Made by a program: the position numbers and the translations under genes
From: Petunia secreta
Taxonomy: Eukaryota > Streptophyta > Magnoliopsida > Solanales > Solanaceae
Direction: 5' to 3'
Length of the DNA stretch: 64,000 nucleotides
Assembly: GCA_029990175.1 (NCBI GenBank)
Contig: JARKIP010000035.1
Span: forward strand, 35,478,001-35,542,000
Notes under the pieces: model-generated
Told to the model about the DNA's origin: nothing
The model's database searches: none
What the model saw: only the letters and a program-made list of their open reading frames with translations
Shown: positions 34,982 through 44,261 of the stretch, piece by piece
Layout: each line of letters starts with the position of its first letter
Numbering within the stretch: position 1 is the first letter of the stretch

Positions 34982-37900
34982 TCAGGCAGTGAGCTCCCAG
35001 ATTGCTACCCTGTTTTGCCCTGTTTTGGGCTGCCTGTTTTCCTGCCCTGTTTCCTCCATCCGTTGGCGCTCCAATGCATGATCTTCCAAGATGTTCCCGG
35101 AGGCCTTGACTCGTATCCGTTGTGCTCTCGAGCTTGGCTTTTGATGGTTGTCGTTTAGGTCATTTTGCCCCGCATCATCCTCCCCTTCTTGAAAGGATTT
35201 CGTCCTCGAAATCGAACCATCAAAACCTACAATCAAAACAAAGCACAACCAAAATTTCCTACTTCGCAAGTAGGTTAGCTTAGCAAGAAAAAGTGCAAGT
35301 GGTGTGGAAAACACACTCTTATGATAGAGCCAAGCATCAATACCTATTAAAAAGCTTATGTCCCCAAAGGAGACAACAAAGTCTTGGCTCGACAAGAACA
35401 AGCACTCATTTCCAAAACAAGCAAAGAGATCAAGGATATGCATGTAGCAATTAAATCCCCCACGACCCCTAAGCCCATGACCAACATACCAAGCCTTCAA
35501 ATCAGTTTCATCACAAAGTGACACATTGGCTTTGGCATGCTCAACACTCAAGGTGTGCTCGACATATGGGATGGAGTGAGTAAAATAGTTCAACTCACAA
35601 CTAACATCGACTACTCCACTCCCCTTCTTAAGAGCAGTCATACACACACCGAGAGGTACCTCCTCACCTCCCAAATCAACCCCAAGACAATCCCCCTTAT
35701 TGGACAAACTCCCAAGGGAGGTCTCAAACAATGGGTTATCCCTAGAGTTAGGCATTCCAATCCATGGAGGTCCAAACTCACACTCTACTCTAGCTTGATA
35801 CAATTCACCATTTTCATGGAAGTTGCTCTCATACAAAGGATTAGTATAGGCACACTTCTCAAGTTCATTGGCAAGCAAAGGTGAAGTTCTCAAACTAGAG
35901 ACAACATCGACACTTGAGGAGTAATCGAACACAAGTCGATCAATCTCATTCTCAAGAGACTCCTCAAGGTTACAAACTTCCTCACTACGACACAAGATAC
36001 CACCGCTAGCAAATAAGCAATCAAAGGGAAGAATAGGATAATCATGCAATTCATCTTCTCCTTTATCAAACATGGGTGGGGTGTCATAACAAGGGTCACA
36101 AACAAGGTCAACTTCAATATTGTCACTAAAGAGAGGTTCAATAAAAACCGAGCTCACATCATGATGTGGCTTTTCAACCCTCTCAACTAGTGGTTCGTTT
36201 TCACACACAAGTTGACCCAAAGGCTCTACGCTAGTTGCAAACACGTTATAGTCATGCAAATCATCAACTAGCCTAGAGTTTCCACTAACAACATCACAAG
36301 ACAAGGAAGTATCATGCTCAAGAATAGAAGAACTAACACATACCTTTGAGTCGCACTCGGGCTCACTCAATGTACTTGAAGTATCACGGGTAGTTCCTTC
36401 ACCTCGTAGCTCACATTTGGCTTCTCCTTCACCTTGTCTTTCCATCTTGGAACATGGTTGAGGTTCCATCGGTTTGCCTCCAAGAATACCTACACAAGTA
36501 CTCAAACAAGTAGAAGAAAAAGATAAAAGGTTAAGGTTAGAATAAGGGGTGCCCTCACTCTTTTTTCCCTCTTTCTTTTCCCTCATTTTTCTTTCAAGGC
36601 TAGGTGTAGATTCGGGTGGTGACATCCCGCTCACATCACTCAACACATCCTCTCCTTTTTCCACTCGAGGAATGTCACCGGTCACTCCCTTACTCCTCTC
36701 AATCTTTTGTCTCTCAAATTCGGGCGAATTGGGACGAGGCCCAAGAATACCCATAGCCGGAGTAGGTGGACTCTTTACATCAACCCGGAATCTAGGACTA
36801 GGAGACTCATCACTTGATGTCTCCTTCTTCTTCATTGGTGAACCACTTGGAATTGGAACTTGTGGTTTCGAGTTCACCTTGTTGATGTCTATCAACCCTT
36901 TTCTAGCACATGTCCCACCCTTGCTTGTGTTTGTAGGACTTCTTGTTTGCACATTGTCAACCATGGAATGAAGTTCTTGCTCCTCGCTCCTTTGCCTAGC
37001 CAAAGAAGGGGCACTAGTAGGCACTCGGCTCCTCGCCCGGTAAGGCACAAAGTCATAGACCCTTTGCCCTACGCCCACAAGATACGCACCCTTCACCACA
37101 CTATATTGCACCCTCTTCCCCTCCAACCACGGCTCACCCATCCACACATCAACATGACGCATGGGATACACGTCACACCACACATAGCATCTATAACTCC
37201 CATGAGATATGAGTACCCGAGCCTCCTTAGAAACCCACATTCCATCATACTCATAAGGATGCGCTAGCTTATGGCATGGTATCCTAAGCCTATCAACCAA
37301 AGAGGTGCTAATACAATTGGCATCGGTATCACCAATCTTGAGCAAGTATCCTCCAATACCATTTACCCCAACAACGAACCTACATCTACCCAAGTTTTGT
37401 AGATTGGCATCCAAGTGAGAACTTGAACGCCCACAAGTGTCAACTCCGACAACTTGGGTCTTCCTTATTCCTCCACTAGTGGCGACACCACTAGAACAAC
37501 CTCCACTTCCCGTCACTCTCCCAACATTAACAATGTTGTTGGAAGTCAAGGAAGGGACCTCGCCATGGAACCCATAAGTGCCTCTCGCCTTGGTTCCATA
37601 GCCCATAGCACTACTCCTACTACAACCATCCACGCCCCTCACGGCATACAACCCTTTTGTAGCAAAAGCAACACCATCTATCTTACCATCCTCCATATGG
37701 AAATTAGAAGCATTAGGTCGCTTAGCGTACCTAGAAGGCGCAAGCTTCTTCTTCCCCATGGAACAACCACCACCACCTCCCATACTAATGGAAGGTCCTC
37801 CACTACTCCCTTGTACTCCATTAGCAACACCAAGAGAAGATGCATAAGAACAATTCATATACTCAACATCATCCCTATCTATGTCACTATCATGCTCTAA

Positions 37901-38197
37901 TTCATCACAAGAAGAGTAAGTAGGATCAATGTACCTTGAAGCGTCACCATCTTCGATTTCTTGACTAGAGGCATAGGCATCATCACAATCTTCATCACGA
38001 GCCTCATAGTCTTCATCATTCTCACGATCATCATAGTGAACCGCTTCATCAACATAGGAGCCATGGTTTCCATCATCATAGTAATGGCCATCATCCTCAT
38101 CAAAGGAACCATAGTCTCCATCTTCACCATACGAGTCATAGCAACTCGCATCATCGCCACATGAGCCATAATCCCCACATTCATCATTATCCGACAT
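34982..38197 (-). CDS. N open reading frame: conserved unknown protein of a non-autonomous family
   Basis: 1,071 codons. I prefer ATG 38197 (MSDNDECG) over upstream TTG codons because it sits where the gag ATG sits in B. Residues 1-130 are extremely acidic and Tyr/Cys-containing; 150-280 are Gly/Ser-rich. Residues ~280-400 resemble the neighbouring retropepsin region (VYPMRH..VWMGEPW against VVPMQA..LLLGRPW), but the active site reads D-T-D (290-292) instead of D-S-G. Then come a Pro/Ser/Lys-rich middle, the conserved blocks PHHDVSS, CDPCYDTPP, NPLFE, KKGSGV, and a hydrophobic C-terminus with IDAWLYHK (35319-35342). The end reads through SRTKSFQEGEDD into the LTR. No RT, RNase H, integrase or CCHC knuckle is seen. 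Function unknown; J and K encode divergent homologues. Confidence 0.85.
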   Translation of the reverse strand: MSDNDECGDYGSCGDDASCYDSYGEDGDYGSFDEDDGHYYDDGNHGSYVDEAVHYDDRENDEDYEARDEDCDDAYASSQEIEDGDASRYIDPTYSSCDELEHDSDIDRDDVEYMNCSYASSLGVANGVQGSSGGPSISMGGGGGCSMGKKKLAPSRYAKRPNASNFHMEDGKIDGVAFATKGLYAVRGVDGCSRSSAMGYGTKARGTYGFHGEVPSLTSNNIVNVGRVTGSGGCSSGVATSGGIRKTQVVGVDTCGRSSSHLDANLQNLGRCRFVVGVNGIGGYLLKIGDTDANCISTSLVDRLRIPCHKLAHPYEYDGMWVSKEARVLISHGSYRCYVWCDVYPMRHVDVWMGEPWLEGKRVQYSVVKGAYLVGVGQRVYDFVPYRARSRVPTSAPSLARQRSEEQELHSMVDNVQTRSPTNTSKGGTCARKGLIDINKVNSKPQVPIPSGSPMKKKETSSDESPSPRFRVDVKSPPTPAMGILGPRPNSPEFERQKIERSKGVTGDIPRVEKGEDVLSDVSGMSPPESTPSLERKMREKKEGKKSEGTPYSNLNLLSFSSTCLSTCVGILGGKPMEPQPCSKMERQGEGEAKCELRGEGTTRDTSSTLSEPECDSKVCVSSSILEHDTSLSCDVVSGNSRLVDDLHDYNVFATSVEPLGQLVCENEPLVERVEKPHHDVSSVFIEPLFSDNIEVDLVCDPCYDTPPMFDKGEDELHDYPILPFDCLFASGGILCRSEEVCNLEESLENEIDRLVFDYSSSVDVVSSLRTSPLLANELEKCAYTNPLYESNFHENGELYQARVECEFGPPWIGMPNSRDNPLFETSLGSLSNKGDCLGVDLGGEEVPLGVCMTALKKGSGVVDVSCELNYFTHSIPYVEHTLSVEHAKANVSLCDETDLKAWYVGHGLRGRGGFNCYMHILDLFACFGNECLFLSSQDFVVSFGDISFLIGIDAWLYHKSVFSTPLALFLAKLTYLRSRKFWLCFVLIVGFDGSISRTKSFQEGEDDAGQNDLNDNHQKPSSRAQRIRVKASGNILEDHALERQRMEETGQENRQPKTGQNRVAIWELTA
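35178..35190 (-). other. N polypurine tract
   Basis: TCCTCCCCTTCTT adjacent to the 3' LTR, as in the autonomous elements. Confidence 0.85.
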
Positions 38198-39286
38198 TGT
38201 TGCAATCACCAAAGAACAAAACCTCCCAAAAGTCACTCCCTCACGTGTATCACTCAATATATGTACACTCAAGAGCGAGGCCTTATCAACTTGGGAACCA
38301 AGGTAATCACAACTAGCATGTCCAAGTTAAAGTTCGGAGTGGAATTAATGAGACTCGATGTACGGACGGCTATTTAAAGTGCGCACTTGAGGCCAAAAGG
38401 AGTTCTACGACTCTTCTTTGAATTCTAATCTCCTCTACGCACGAATACCTAATACGCTAAAGGATTAGTGTCTTTCAAGTAGGCCAATTACCTTCAAAAC
38501 ACTAACCAAGAGGTATGGTAGAAAACGGGACACAAAAGATTCGACTCGAATCGGCACCAAACGGATTTGGAATCGGATGAAATTTTGTTTGTGATCTACA
38601 AACTCATCATATTTAATGGTCCAATTGGAGTCATGATGTTTGGAAACTGTTCGGAAGCCGTTGCGAACGTTCTGTCCCAAAACTGGAATTCTGAAATTTT
38701 TTTTGTTCTTCGCTATCGCGACCAGACGCGCGCGATCGCGAAGGGTTAATTTTTCAAAAAATAATTTTGTTCTTCGCTATCGCGAAATTGCTCTTCGCGA
38801 TCGCGAAGGGTTAATTTCTGCGATTTCACAGCAGCTCAAAAACGGGTTTTTGGCGATTTTGGCCAAATTTTTGGCTCGATTTCAACCCGAAACACCAAAC
38901 CAACGATACCCAAAGGTGTATACAACTAATATCATCAATCCCCAATAGTTTTTCAACCCCAAACAACAACAACAAGCTTCGATTCAAGATTGAAGCGTTT
39001 TCAATAGATTTTCAAACTTTTGGATTTTGATTTTGGAAATTTTGATTCGTAACACCAAAACACGAGATATAGGTATCAAAACGACGGGAATACAACAAGG
39101 AACAAACCCCACTACTTTTTAACACTCGGGGATTCGTATCCAACCCGCTCGACCAAATTTTGTCAAGTTTTCTAGTTTTTCAATTTTTTTGTTTTTCTTC
39201 AATTTTTCAAGAACAACACAACAACAACAATGATACTAACATATGGAACAAGGAACGGGGGTTTGTAAGAACATAACCCGAGCCTT
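38198..39286 (-). other. N leader
   Basis: About 1.1 kb without a gene. It has the GCGATCGC cluster at 38708-38808 and AT-rich sequence. The YAG|GTACAATGG acceptor-like end seen before gag in all autonomous copies is missing here (GATTGCAACAATG). Confidence 0.8.
38708..38808. repeat. GCGATCGC cluster in N leader
   Basis: Two TTCGCGATCGCGAAGGG-like units and two TTCGCTATCGCGA variants; same motif as the N LTR. Confidence 0.85.
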
Positions 39287-39298
39287 GCTCTGATACCA
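39287..39298 (-). other. N primer-binding site
   Basis: GCTCTGATACCA two bases from the 5' LTR; identical to the autonomous elements. Confidence 0.92.
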
Positions 39299-39300
39299 AC

Positions 39301-40132
39301 TGATAAGGGGAAAAACACGCGGAAGCTTAACAACGATATAAACTATGCGGAAGCGATAAATAACAAGATAGGTGATATCAAAGATATCGGGGAAACAAGG
39401 ATTGGGGAGTCAAGAAACGAGAAGAAAGAACGGATTAATGAATTCAAGACATGAATTAATAATCCAAAAGGGAGAAAGTGAAACTCGAACCTTACAATGG
39501 ACTCAACTAGGTGTCGATCGCCATAGGTTCCAAGTTAGTGAGATACATGAAGCCTCGGGCTTCGGACTAGAAAGGCTCGGCCTTCTCTAATTCTCTCTTC
39601 TCTCTATTCAATTCAAGCTAAAACTATGAAATGAAGAACAAAATGTGCTATATATACATTTACATAGAGTTTTGGACAAAAATGGCCCTGCAGCTGATTC
39701 TGCCTCGCTGCTCAATACTTCTTCTTCGCGATCGCGCCAGGAAGGCTCGCGATCGCGCTGGGCATTCTTCAAAGCATCGCGATCGCGCTGGATTGGACGC
39801 TGTCGCGCAGAGATCGATCAACTGGCCTTCAACTCCTCGCGATCGCGCGAGATAGCACGCTGTCGCGCAGGGCAAATATATTCCTCTTCGCGATCGCGCA
39901 GACATGGACGCGATCGCGAAGAACACTTGTTCTTCCTCAGGCAGTGAGCTCCCAGATTGCTACCCTGTTTTGCCCTGTTTTGGGCTGCCTGTTTTCCTGC
40001 CCTGTTTCCTCCATCCGTTGGCGCTCCAATGCATGATCTTCCAAGATGTTCCCGGAGGCCTTGACTCGTATCCGTTGTGCTCTCGAGCTTGGCTTTTGAT
40101 GGTTGTCGTTTAGGTCATTTTGCCCCGCATCA
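39301..40132 (-). repeat. N 5' LTR
   Basis: 832 bp; no difference from 34346-35177 noticed on reading, and embedded frames are identical. Confidence 0.95.
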
Positions 40133-40505
40133 GAAGTGGAGCATTCCTTTGGGGATTGCCCATGAGGTTAGGAATGGTCACACGTTGGGTATTGCCCAAC
40201 AATTGGTCAATTCGATCACGATCCTCCCTTACCCGTTGTTGGCGATGGAGCAACTCAACGACTTGTTCCGGGGTAAAGGTCGGGCTACTTGTGCCCTCAA
40301 CACCATCAACTTGGGCACTCGGGGCCCCCTTCTCAACTTGGACACTCGGGGTCCCCTTTTCCGATTGCTCATTGGAAGTCCCTTGCTCAACTAGGGCACT
40401 TGAAGCACCCTTTTCAAGAGACTCAATTCTTTGGTTCATGAGGTCCATCTTGGCAAGAAGGTTAGCCAAGGCCTCCTTTATGAAATCTTGTCCTTCGTTG
40501 GACAT
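40133..40505 (-). CDS. B gag N-terminus
   Basis: ATG 40505 (MSNEGQDF) after GTTGCAG|GCACA. About 120 codons related to F1/F2/E gag starts, ending at the N target site GAAGT and continuing at 34345. Confidence 0.88.
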
Positions 40506-41775
40506 TGTGCCTGCAACAATCAAAACAAGAAAAGAGATTAGAGTAAAAAGTCCTCACTTATGTTTGTCGCTCGGGTTCACTCAAGTTGGGGGTTAGGTTC
40601 ACACAAGCTTGAGATCAATGGCCTCCTCGTAGTTGCGCAACCTCCTCAATGATCAAACCAAAATACAAGAACCAAATGCTCTTCGGGAAGAGTGGATTTC
40701 AATGGGACTCGATAAACGCTAAGCTACTTGGTGCGCACTTGAACCAAACAATTAACTACGAACCTTCTTTGAATTCTACTCTCCTTCTAGGCACGAGGAT
40801 CCTATTCGCACAATGGATTAGTACTAATTAGGTAGAATTGTTACCCTCAAAGTATTAACCGGAAGTGACGCGATCAAATGTCCAAAGATCGAATCGTCAC
40901 CAAACGGATTCGGAATTGGATGAAATTTGGTTTGTGATCTAGGAACTCACCATATTTGATGATGGTATGGGAGTTTTGGTGGTTGGAAGCTGTTACGACG
41001 CCGTTGTGAATGTTCTGTCCAACTTCAGGAAATTCTGGAAATTGGTACCCTTCGCGATCGCGTGCAGAGGGGCGCGATCGCGATGAACAAGAATTCAGAA
41101 ATGGCGCGATAGCGCGAGACCTTGCGCGATCGCGCAGGTTTGTTCAGCTGAACCAGAAACTCGACAGAAAAACAGCAGTTTTGGCACACACAATAACCCA
41201 AATTCAACCTTTTCAGTTTTCAAGCTTGCAAGAGGTGTTTTCAACTGTGGTAAACAACCCACAATGGTTCTAACACAAAGCAACCATTAAACAACTTGTT
41301 TTTTCAATAATTTTGGGTCAAGTTCTTCAACTTTTCAAAACCTTCAAAGTTCAAAATTTCGATTTTCACTACAATACTCCAAATGATGTTATGATGGTAT
41401 CAAAATGACGGGGTAACTATAAGGAATAATCCCCGATACCAAACAACCACAAAATCACAACATCAAACAAGTTTTGGCAAATTTTGCAAAATACCCAACC
41501 TAGGGTTCAAATTTTTCAACTTTTGATTTTCAACTCCAAAACGCGTTTTGTTGGTACCTAATTGTCGGGTTCACGTAAACAAACAATCCCCGATAATCAA
41601 AACCAACAAAATCGTAACAACCAACGATTTCTAGCAAATTTTTGTGTTTTCTAGTTTTTGACTTTTTTTCTTCTTTTTCAATGAAACAAGAACAAGAACA
41701 CAAAAATAAACACGGAACATAAAAGACAAGCACGAAGAGTAGGACGAGGGCTCGTAAGAACGCAACCCTAGCCTT
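40506..41775 (-). other. B leader
   Basis: About 1.27 kb without a gene; GCGATCGC cluster at 41053-41145. Related to the A/C leader over long stretches. Confidence 0.8.
41053..41145. repeat. GCGATCGC cluster in B leader
   Basis: Three exact cores plus the GCGATAGCGC variant, aligned with the A and C leader clusters. Confidence 0.85.
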
Positions 41776-41787
41776 GCTCTGATACCA
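41776..41787 (-). other. B primer-binding site
   Basis: GCTCTGATACCA two bases from the 5' LTR. Confidence 0.92.
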
Positions 41788-41789
41788 AC

Positions 41790-42538
41790 TGATAAGGGGG
41801 GAACCCACGAAAGCGATAAAATGATAAAAGCGAGACGAGACTTACACTAAAGTCGAGTAGCAACGAAGAACTAGTTCCGTTACACCCCGAACGATTGGAA
41901 AGAATCACCTAACACTATGCAACTATCCTCAAGAGTCACGAGGCTCGAGCAAATAGAATGATCGGAGATGGATTGAAGAGCAACTTGGATTCATCCAATT
42001 GATTTCAAGCCAAAAGGTTACAAGTTTTCAAGAGCTAAGCTCATTCAATGTGTTTTGTGTTCAAAGTAATGTAAGTGCAATAAATGAAAGAGGGGTGTTA
42101 TAAATACACCCCTTTACAAGGTTTTCCTAGCTACTGGTCCGAGTCTGCTTAAGTGTTCATCGCGATCGCGCATGATTATATGCGATCGCGAGGCACACTT
42201 AAAACTGAGTAGCGCGATCGCGCGAGACACGGCGCTATCGCGAAGACAAAAGAAAGACTCTTCGCGATCGCGAAGATTGGGCACGCGATCGCGAAGAACA
42301 AAAGTCCAGCTTCAGGCAGTAGCTCAGCAGATGTTCCCCTGTTTTGCTCTGTTTTGTTCCCCTGCTGCCTGCACAGTTTCCTGCCCTGTTTCAACGTTGA
42401 GTGAGCTCCAATGCATTGTCTTCAAGTCCTCTCCCGAGCTCATGTCGTCCATGCCCTTCCGGATCAAGTGCAAGTGAGCATCATGAAGTGTTTGGGCTTG
42501 GCTTCTCGTAAAGGGCCTTGTGGTAGTTTGCCCCGCAT
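41790..42538 (-). repeat. B 5' LTR, last two bases missing
   Basis: 749 bp matching 29074-29824 but ending CCCCGCAT, not CCCCGCATCA, at the junction with C. TATA hairpin at 42092-42112. Confidence 0.92.
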
Positions 42539-42965
42539 ATCGCGACCTTCTGCATTTTAGTGTTCCACGCGATCGCATATAACTCTGCGCGATCGCGAAG
42601 AACACTCGAGTAGCAGTGGACCAGAATGCTAGGAAACATTGTAATGAGGTGCTATAAATGCCCTCTTTCATCATTTATTGTTTTTACCTTACTTTGAACA
42701 CAAAACATTAAATGAGCAATGCTCTTGAACCTTGTAACCCTTTTGGCTTGAAATCAATTGGATGAATCCAAGTTGTTCTTCAATCCGTCTTCGATCATTC
42801 TATTTGCTCGAGCCTCGTGACTCTTGAGGATAGTTGCATAGTGTTAGGTGATTCTTTCCAATCGTTTGGGGTGTAACGGAACTAGTTCTTCGTTGCTACT
42901 CGAACTTTAGTGTAAGTCTCGTCTCGCTTTTATCTTTTATCGCTTTCGTATTTTCGATTGCATCA
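42539..42965 (+). repeat. C 5' LTR, second part
   Basis: Resumes at ATCGCGACC and runs to TTGCATCA. It retains the TATA box (TATAAATG at 42653-42660) with GAGG (42646-42649) and CCTC (42662-42665) arms, so the C core promoter is downstream of the B insertion. Confidence 0.92.
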
Positions 42966-42967
42966 GT

Positions 42968-42979
42968 TGGTATCAGAGC
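42968..42979 (+). other. C primer-binding site
   Basis: TGGTATCAGAGC two bases after the LTR. Confidence 0.92.
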
Positions 42980-44261
42980 AAGGCTAGGGTTGCGTTCTTA
43001 CGAGCCCTCGTCCTACTCTTCGTGCTTGTCATCTTTGTTCCGCATTTATTTTCGTGTTCTTGTTCTTGTTATATTGAAAAAGAAGAAAAAAATTCAAAAA
43101 CTCAAAAACCCAAAAATTTGAAGGAAATCGCTTGATGTTACGATTTTGTTGGTTTTGATTATCGGGGATTGTTTGTTTACGTGAACCCGACAATTGGGTA
43201 CCAACAAAACGCGTTTTGGAGTTGAAAATCAAAAGTTCAAAAATTGAACCCTAGGTTGGGTATTCCTGCAAAATTTGCCAAAAACCTGTTTGATGTTATG
43301 ATTTTGTGGTTGTTTGGTATCGGGGATTGTTCACAATAGTTTTCCCATTGTTTTGATACCAACATAACATCATTTGGAGTATTGTAGTGAAAATCAAAAA
43401 TTTGGTTCTTGAAGGTTTTGGAAATATTGAAGAACTTGTCAAAAATCTTTGAAAACAAGTTGTTTGATGGTTGTTTTTGTGTATGAACTATTGGGGAATG
43501 TTTGTTCCAGCTGAAAAACATCTTTGGAAAGCTTGAAAACTGAAATACATTGCATTTGGGTTGTTGTTGTGCCAAAACTGCTGTTTTTCTGTCGAGTTTC
43601 TGGTTCAGCTGAACAAACCTGCGCGATCGCGCAAGGTCTCGCGCTATCGCGCCATTTCTGAATTTTTGTTCAACGCGATCGCGCCCAACCACACGCGATC
43701 GCGAAGGGTACCAATTTCCAGAATTTCCTGAAGTTGGACAGAACGTTCGCAAAGGTGTCGTGACAGCTTCCGACCACCAAAACTCCCATAGCATCATCAA
43801 ATATGGTGAGTTTCTAGATCACAAACCAAAATTCATCCAATTCCGAATCCGTTTAGTGGCGATTCGATCTTTGAACATTTTATCGCGCCACTTCCGGTTA
43901 GTACTTTGAGGGTAACACTTCTACCCAATTAGTACTAATCCCTTGTGCGAATAGGATACTCGTGCCTAGAAGGAGAGTAGAATTCAAAGAAGATTCGTAA
44001 TTAATTGTTTGGTTCAAGTGCGCACCAAATAGCTTAGCGTTAATCGAGTCCCATTGAATCCACTCTTCCCGAAGAGCATTTGGTTCTTGTATTTTGGTTT
44101 GATCATTGAGGAGGTTGCGCAACTACGAGGAGGCCATTGATTTCAAGTTTGTGTGAAACCAACCCCAAGCTTGAGTGAACCCGAGCGACAAACAAAAGTG
44201 AGGGAGTGAGTGAGGACTTTTACTCTAATCTTCCTTTCTTGTTTTTGATTGTTGTAGGTAC
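42980..44261 (+). other. C leader
   Basis: About 1.28 kb, no gene. GCGATCGC cluster at 43620-43710; ends TTGTAG|GTACATGG. Collinear with the A leader. Confidence 0.8.
43620..43710. repeat. GCGATCGC cluster in C leader
   Basis: Three exact cores and one GCTATCGC variant. Confidence 0.85.

Larger units (their letters stand above)
34346..35177 (-). repeat. N 3' LTR
   Basis: TGATAAGGGG...CCCCGCATCA, 832 bp; the ends match the B LTR. The ORF stop (34982) lies inside. Confidence 0.95.
34346..40132 (-). mobile_element. Element N: large non-autonomous LTR retrotransposon in B gag
   Basis: Minus strand, 5,787 bp, target duplication GAAGT (34341-34345 and 40133-40137). Two 832-bp LTRs appear identical, so this is the youngest insertion in its chain. 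It has PBS, leader and PPT like the autonomous elements but no RT, RNase H or integrase. Its single long ORF (34982-38197) is unlike gag-pol except for a protease-like segment. It must rely on another element's enzymes. Confidence 0.95.
29074..42538 (-). mobile_element. Element B: gag-pol LTR retrotransposon in C 5' LTR, hosts N
   Basis: Minus strand. 3' LTR 29074-29824, 5' LTR 41790-42538; the segments I compared are identical. N interrupts gag. At the right junction, the terminal CA, the second TCGCG duplicate and two C bases are missing (see findings). Coding is otherwise open. Confidence 0.93.

Noticed and set aside
34982..38197. N ORF as a captured host gene
   Set aside because: Protease-like segment, SRTK..QEGEDD end and LTR-encoded stop tie it to the retrotransposon, and J retains pol relics at both sides; host origin of the middle part is not excluded.
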